Shown here: piece by piece, positions 60,381 through 64,000 of the stretch
Layout of the letters: each line of letters opens with the position of its first letter
How positions within the stretch are numbered: position 1 is the stretch's first letter
DNA from: Mycolicibacterium sp. BiH015
GTDB taxonomy: Bacteria; Actinomycetota; Actinomycetes; Mycobacteriales; Mycobacteriaceae
Reading direction: 5' to 3'
Length of the DNA stretch: 64,000 bases
Assembly (NCBI RefSeq): GCF_027706845.1
Contig: NZ_JAQGCZ010000004.1
Location: 186,001 to 250,000, forward strand
The notes under the pieces: generated by a model
Told to the model about the DNA's origin: nothing
Seen by the model: only the letters and a program-made list of their open reading frames with translations
The model's database searches: none
Program-made: the position numbers and the translations under genes

Positions 60381-61148
60381 CTAATGAATGTGGCTGCCGC
60401 CGTTGATATCAACGGTCGTGCCGGTCAGATAACTGGCGTCCTTGCTCGAGAGGAATGTGATGACAGCGGCTACCTCCTCGGTGGTAGCGGTGCGCCCGAC
60501 GGGGATGTCGGCGGCCAGCTTGGCCTCCTGCTCGTCGGTGGAGCCGACGCGGATGTTTGTGTCGACTGCCCCCGGGGTGACCGCGTTGACCGTGACGCCG
60601 GTGGCGGCGATCTCGCGGGCCAGCGACTTGGTGAATCCGAGGATCGCGGCCTTGGCCGACGAGTAGGGCACTTTGCCGAACACGCCACCGCCGCGCTGGG
60701 CCGACACCGACGACATGTTGACGATGCGGCCCCAGCCCAGATCGATCATGTCCGGCAGGAACGCCTTGGTTACCAAATAGGTTCCGGTGGCATTGACGGC
60801 CATCACGGTGTTCCAGAGTTCCAGTGTCGTCTCCGAAAAGGGCACTGGGGAGGTGATTCCGGCGATGTTGGCCAACGCGCCGACGGGAGGCAGGTTACCC
60901 GACGCGACCTCTGCGGCGACGGCCCGATGGGCCGCAGACACGGACTCCTCGGAGGTGACGTCGACGGCGTGACCGAATGCGGGAACCGCGAACTGGTTTC
61001 CGATGTCGGCGGCGACCTTCGCCGATTTCTCCCCATCGAGGTCGAGCACGACCACCGCCCACCCCTCGCGCGCGTAGCGCTGGGCGACGGTCATGCCGAT
61101 CCCCTTGTCGGAGGTTGCTCCGGTGATGACGGCGGTTTTGTTCTCCAT
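60381..61148 (-). CDS. short-chain dehydrogenase/reductase, polyol/sugar type
   Basis: A 255-residue classical SDR with TGATSDKGIGMTVA, NIAGI in place of NNAG, MSSVSAQ with the catalytic Ser, VPYSSAKAA (Tyr-x3-Lys) and the C-terminal GTTVDINGGSHIH. The Asp in VVVLDLDGEK after the second strand suggests NAD preference. It follows the TIM-barrel isomerase gene by eight bases and would be made from the same transcript. With a sugar isomerase and a transketolase in the same cluster, a sugar or polyol dehydrogenase role fits, but the substrate is not known. Confidence 0.9.
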   Translation of the reverse strand: MENKTAVITGATSDKGIGMTVAQRYAREGWAVVVLDLDGEKSAKVAADIGNQFAVPAFGHAVDVTSEESVSAAHRAVAAEVASGNLPPVGALANIAGITSPVPFSETTLELWNTVMAVNATGTYLVTKAFLPDMIDLGWGRIVNMSSVSAQRGGGVFGKVPYSSAKAAILGFTKSLAREIAATGVTVNAVTPGAVDTNIRVGSTDEQEAKLAADIPVGRTATTEEVAAVITFLSSKDASYLTGTTVDINGGSHIH

Positions 61149-61156
61149 GGTTCTCC

Positions 61157-61987
61157 TTAGATCAATTCCGAGATCAGGGTTGCGGCGTGCGCGGTCGCGG
61201 CCGGACGTTCGACGTGGGTGACGTCGCGGGTCTCCAACTCCAGGGAGAAGTGACCCTGATAGCCGCAGCCGGCGAGCGCTTTGAGCCCGCTGCCGAAATC
61301 AACCGCGCCGTTGCCGACAGAAAGGTTGATGTTTCCCGGCACCGCGTCGCGGATGTGAACGTGGGCAATGCGAGAGCCGAACCGATCGACGAAGTCGGCC
61401 GGGTCACCTCCGGACGCCACGATGTGGCTGAAGTCCATGACGATGCCGACGTCAGCACCGAATCGGGTCGTCAGAGCCTGCGCGCGATCGATATCGCAAC
61501 ACAGCCGGTGAAAGTGCAGTGATTCTGTCCAGAGTCCAATGCGGCTTGCTGCGGCGACGTGAGCAGCGCCGACCAGTTCGTCGGCCACTCGATCCAGGTC
61601 GGCGTCGAGTGAGCGGAACGGCTCGTGGCATAGGGCACCGCAGGGCAGCACGAGTGCGCGAGCGTTGGTGCTGGCCGCAAGGGTGACCAGCATGTCGAGA
61701 TGCCGTTCGCGGGCTGTGCGCTCCGACGGGGTGAGCACTTTGTTGAGATCGCCGATGTCGCAGTTGATCGACCGCACGTTCAGCCCGGACGCTGCGACCG
61801 CACTGCTGACATCGGTGACTGCGGCGGCGTCGAGGACGTGCGGGACGTGGTCGCACACTCCGGGGAGTGCGCCGAGGTCGATTTCGCGAAAGCCCAGGCG
61901 CGCGATGGTGTCCAGAGCCTCCGGCAGCGCCTGATGACGAAAGCTGATGGTCGAGCAGCCCAGCCGGGAATGCAGCCCTGCGCTCAT
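61157..61987 (-). CDS. sugar phosphate isomerase/epimerase-like TIM barrel
   Basis: A 276-residue xylose-isomerase-like TIM barrel. The likely metal ligands are E in LWTESLHFH, D and H in MDFSHI, H in HVHIRDA and E in LELETRDV. It resembles the AP-endonuclease-2 superfamily of sugar isomerases, epimerases and related dehydratases. ATG 61987 is chosen because AGGAGG precedes it; the in-frame start at 62032 would lie in the operator region. It is the first gene of the minus-strand operon with the SDR and is divergent from the MHS symporter. The exact substrate is unknown. Confidence 0.88.
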   Translation of the reverse strand: MSAGLHSRLGCSTISFRHQALPEALDTIARLGFREIDLGALPGVCDHVPHVLDAAAVTDVSSAVAASGLNVRSINCDIGDLNKVLTPSERTARERHLDMLVTLAASTNARALVLPCGALCHEPFRSLDADLDRVADELVGAAHVAAASRIGLWTESLHFHRLCCDIDRAQALTTRFGADVGIVMDFSHIVASGGDPADFVDRFGSRIAHVHIRDAVPGNINLSVGNGAVDFGSGLKALAGCGYQGHFSLELETRDVTHVERPAATAHAATLISELI

Positions 61988-62016
61988 GGCACCTCCTGTG
62001 ATCACAGCCACACTAA

Positions 62017-62044
62017 GCCAGTTGACTGTCAACAGTCAACTGGC
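62017..62044. promoter_or_regulatory. 28-bp palindrome, double operator core
   Basis: Perfect 13-base arms (GCCAGTTGACTGT and its inverse) around CA. It contains two overlapping copies of the core GTYGACNGTYRAC, at 62021-62033 and, inverted, at 62028-62040. It lies 30 bp upstream of the isomerase start on the minus strand. The symmetry is among the strongest in the window. Confidence 0.75.
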
Positions 62045-62056
62045 GGCAGATATCTG

Positions 62057-62073
62057 ATGTCGACTGTTGACAT
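62057..62073. promoter_or_regulatory. operator core copy, 17-bp palindrome
   Basis: ATGTCGACTGTTGACAT has one mismatched pair and contains the core GTCGACTGTTGAC (62059-62071). It lies midway between the divergent operons. Confidence 0.65.
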
Positions 62074-62108
62074 TAAATGTGTTCGTGCTCACACTGGGTG
62101 ACGTACCG

Positions 62109-62129
62109 CACTGTTGACCGTCGACAGTG
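62109..62129. promoter_or_regulatory. operator core copy, 21-bp palindrome
   Basis: This imperfect palindrome has one mismatched pair in ten; its arms begin CACTGT and end ACAGTG, and the core GTTGACCGTCGAC is at 62113-62125. It lies 44 bp before the MHS symporter start. The three sites together suggest a regulator that binds cooperatively; no regulator gene is in view. Confidence 0.65.
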
Positions 62130-62172
62130 ACAGGGATTCCCAGGTGAAGCAGTATTTGAAAGGATGACCACC

Positions 62173-63507
62173 ATGAGCGATGACGCTCTGAAGATGCGGG
62201 GACCGGTGCACGGCACGCCGGACGCGAAACGGGTCGCGATCGGTTCCGGTGTCGGCGCCGTGATCGAGACCTACGACTTCATCGGCTTCGGAACTGCCGC
62301 CGCCCTCTACTTCGGCACAGCCTTCTTCCCAAATTCCAGTCCCGTGACAGGCACCCTCGCGGCGTTCGCAACGCTGGGAGTCGGCTTCGCCGCCCGCCCG
62401 CTCGGCGGCATCATCGGCGGCCATCTCGGCGACAAGGTCGGCCGCAAGCCGGTCCTCGTGGCGTCGCTGATCATCATGGGCTTGGCGACCTTCGCGATCG
62501 GCTTGCTGCCCACCTATGCCGCAGTCGGCGTCCTGGCGCCCATCCTGCTCGTGACGGTGCGCATCATCCAAGGTCTGGCATTCGGCGCCGAATGGGGTGG
62601 CGCAATTCTGATGAGCTACGAGCACGCCCCGTGGAAGCAGAAAGGGCGCTACACCGGCATTGTTCAGGCTGGATTTCCCGTCGGCTTGCTGCTGGCCAAC
62701 CTTGTCTTTCTGGTCAGCGTGCACCTGCCGGGTGACTGGGCTTGGCGATTGCCGTTCCTAGCCAGCATCATCCTGGTCATCGTCGGTTTGATCATCCGTG
62801 CCAAGGTCCCCGAATCACCGGTCTTCGAAGACGTCAAGAACGAGGGCGGGGTCGTGAAGTCCCCGATCGTGGAGGTGGTCAAGAAGGACTGGCGAAACAT
62901 TATGCGCGGCATCGGCCTTCGCGTCGCCGAGACCGCCGGCTACGCCGTGTCCATCACCTACATGATCAGCTATCTGAAGAACGAGGGATTGGCGAGCGCC
63001 AGTCAAACGCTCATCGCGCTGTGCATCGCATCCTTTCTCGGTATCTTCGCCACGTTCGGTTGGGCATCGCTGACCGACAAGGTGGGCCGCCGTCCCGTCT
63101 ACCTCGGCGTGTGCGCATTCGGTATCCCGTTCGGGCTGTTGATGTTCGCCATGGTGAACTCCGGGCTGATGCTGCTGATCATCGCCACGTTCGCGCTCGC
63201 CTACGGCGTGTGCCAGAACGCCCTGGCCGGCGCGCAGGGCGCCTGGTTCCCCGAGCTGTTCACCGCCAACACCCGCGCATCGGGAGCGTCACTGGCATAC
63301 CAGATCTCGGCAATGGTGTCCGGTTTCACCCCGTTCATCACCACGCTGCTCTACGAGGGCTTCGGCTGGGTCGGCCCGGCGTTGCTGTTCTCGGCGTACG
63401 CAGCCATCGGCCTGGTCGCCGCACTGGTCACCAAGGAAACCTGGGGCCCGACCGAGCGTGCGGCCGCCGACCGCGCTACCGCCGAGTCGCACACGCTGGC
63501 GGCATGA
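62173..63507 (+). CDS. MHS-family metabolite:proton symporter (MFS)
   Basis: A 444-residue major-facilitator transporter with 12 hydrophobic segments. The metabolite:H+ symporter group is shown by AVIETYDFIGFGTAAALYF at helix 1, LGGIIGGHLGDKVGRKPVLV between helices 2 and 3, GAEWGGAILMSYEHAP, and the second-half GWASLTDKVGRRPVYL. Relatives import shikimate, proline betaine, citrate or 2-oxoglutarate-like acids, but the substrate here may be a sugar acid or polyol. The ATG at 62173 has AAAGGA nine bases upstream; the ATG at 62164 is too close to it. The stop codon overlaps the transketolase start (ATGA). Confidence 0.9.
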   Translation: MSDDALKMRGPVHGTPDAKRVAIGSGVGAVIETYDFIGFGTAAALYFGTAFFPNSSPVTGTLAAFATLGVGFAARPLGGIIGGHLGDKVGRKPVLVASLIIMGLATFAIGLLPTYAAVGVLAPILLVTVRIIQGLAFGAEWGGAILMSYEHAPWKQKGRYTGIVQAGFPVGLLLANLVFLVSVHLPGDWAWRLPFLASIILVIVGLIIRAKVPESPVFEDVKNEGGVVKSPIVEVVKKDWRNIMRGIGLRVAETAGYAVSITYMISYLKNEGLASASQTLIALCIASFLGIFATFGWASLTDKVGRRPVYLGVCAFGIPFGLLMFAMVNSGLMLLIIATFALAYGVCQNALAGAQGAWFPELFTANTRASGASLAYQISAMVSGFTPFITTLLYEGFGWVGPALLFSAYAAIGLVAALVTKETWGPTERAAADRATAESHTLAA

Positions 63508-64000
63508 TGCGGACACGGAAGGTCAAAGATGCCGCATACCGGATGCGCCACCGTGTGCTCGATATGGGTGAAGCCCAGGGGCAGGGTTATGTGGGCCAGG
63601 CACTCGGTGCCGCCGACATGTTCGCCGTCGTCTACGCCGACCAGCTCAACTACCGCGCCGACGACCCGCACTGGGACGGACGCGACCGCTTCTTGCTCTC
63701 GACGGGGCACTACGCGATCGGACTCTATGCCGCTCTGGCCGAGGCCGGCATCGTGCCCGACGGGGAACTGGAAACCTACGGCAGCGACGACTCCCGGCTC
63801 CCGATGTCCGGAATGGCAAGCTACACACCGGGAATGGAGATATCTGGCGGCTCATTGGGGCACGGTTTGCCGGTAGCGGTAGGGATGGCGCTGGGGCTGC
63901 GGTACCGGGGCAACTCGGCCCGGGTCATCAACTTCCTCTCCGACGGCGAGCTCGACGAAGGCTCGACGTGGGAAGCCGCCATGGGCGCCTCCCATCACGG
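63504..64000 (+). CDS. transketolase N-terminal subunit, cut by window edge
   Basis: The first 165 residues of a transketolase N-terminal subunit are visible before the window ends. It shows DMGEAQGQGYVGQALGAADMFAVVYADQLNY, the thiamine-binding STGHYAIGLYAALAEAG, GMEISGGSLGHGLPVAVGMALGLRYRG and FLSDGELDEGSTWEAAMGASHH with the GDG-like metal-binding SDGELDEG. Transketolases split into N- and C-terminal genes occur in sugar-catabolic clusters, and the C-terminal half would be expected just beyond the window, but this cannot be checked. The start is ATG 63504, overlapping the symporter stop by four bases. Confidence 0.9.
   Translation, partial: MMRTRKVKDAAYRMRHRVLDMGEAQGQGYVGQALGAADMFAVVYADQLNYRADDPHWDGRDRFLLSTGHYAIGLYAALAEAGIVPDGELETYGSDDSRLPMSGMASYTPGMEISGGSLGHGLPVAVGMALGLRYRGNSARVINFLSDGELDEGSTWEAAMGASHH

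Overview
The window is about 64 kb of GC-rich actinobacterial DNA, densely coded, with many GTG starts and 4-base start/stop overlaps. Gene content and order point to a fast-growing mycobacterium (Mycolicibacterium type). Several blocks follow the gene order I recall from M. tuberculosis: M50 protease, Rv0358-like gene, purA and Rv0356c-like gene; purT, rhodanese gene and metZ; and a long block of MBL hydrolase, fgd1, pta, ackA, pknG, glnH, glnX, mutT3, thiE, thiO, thiS, thiG and lpqL. No rRNA, tRNA or CRISPR array was seen.

Layout. 0-6.4 kb: membrane protease (cut by the window edge), purA, a thioesterase-like protein, a diguanylate cyclase, a ferredoxin and a cytochrome P450. 6.4-11 kb: an MmpL-type exporter divergent from a MarR regulator, and a dehydrogenase with its XRE-type regulator. 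11-14.6 kb: purT to metZ operon. 14.6-18.2 kb: a short-chain dehydrogenase (SDR), an intact IS481-family element with perfect terminal repeats and a GCTAGT target duplication, a DUF899 protein, and an ArsR/SRPBCC pair. 18.2-21.7 kb: an acetyltransferase and three luciferase-like flavin enzymes chained by 4-base overlaps, two of them shortened. 21.7-45.3 kb: the conserved core, covering F420 reduction, acetate activation, amino-acid sensing (PknG/GlnH/GlnX), thiamine synthesis under a TPP riboswitch, an ABC exporter and two tandem LpqL-type lipoprotein peptidases. An SDR / DapB-like / TetR group and a STAS protein sit between ackA and pknG.

45.3-59 kb is an accessory catabolic island. It holds a PotABCD-type importer, a Rieske oxygenase, a class III aminotransferase, two FAD oxidoreductases, an NDP-forming acyl-CoA synthetase, a cupin, an acyl-CoA dehydrogenase and one TetR regulator. 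Its three divergent intergenic regions all carry the same 16-bp palindrome (GACTGA-N4-TCAGTC) in the same place relative to a promoter, so the island looks like one TetR regulon. The likely substrate is an amine or amino compound that is imported, deaminated or oxidised, and finished by acyl-CoA chemistry; the identity is unknown.

59-64 kb: a nucleobase permease, then a second accessory unit with divergent operons: TIM-barrel isomerase plus SDR on one side, MHS symporter plus a split transketolase N-subunit (cut by the window edge) on the other. The gap holds several copies of another palindrome, GTYGACNGTYRAC. This looks like sugar or polyol catabolism.

Almost all converging gene pairs overlap at their 3' ends, and several genes appear to be leaderless, as is common in mycobacteria.
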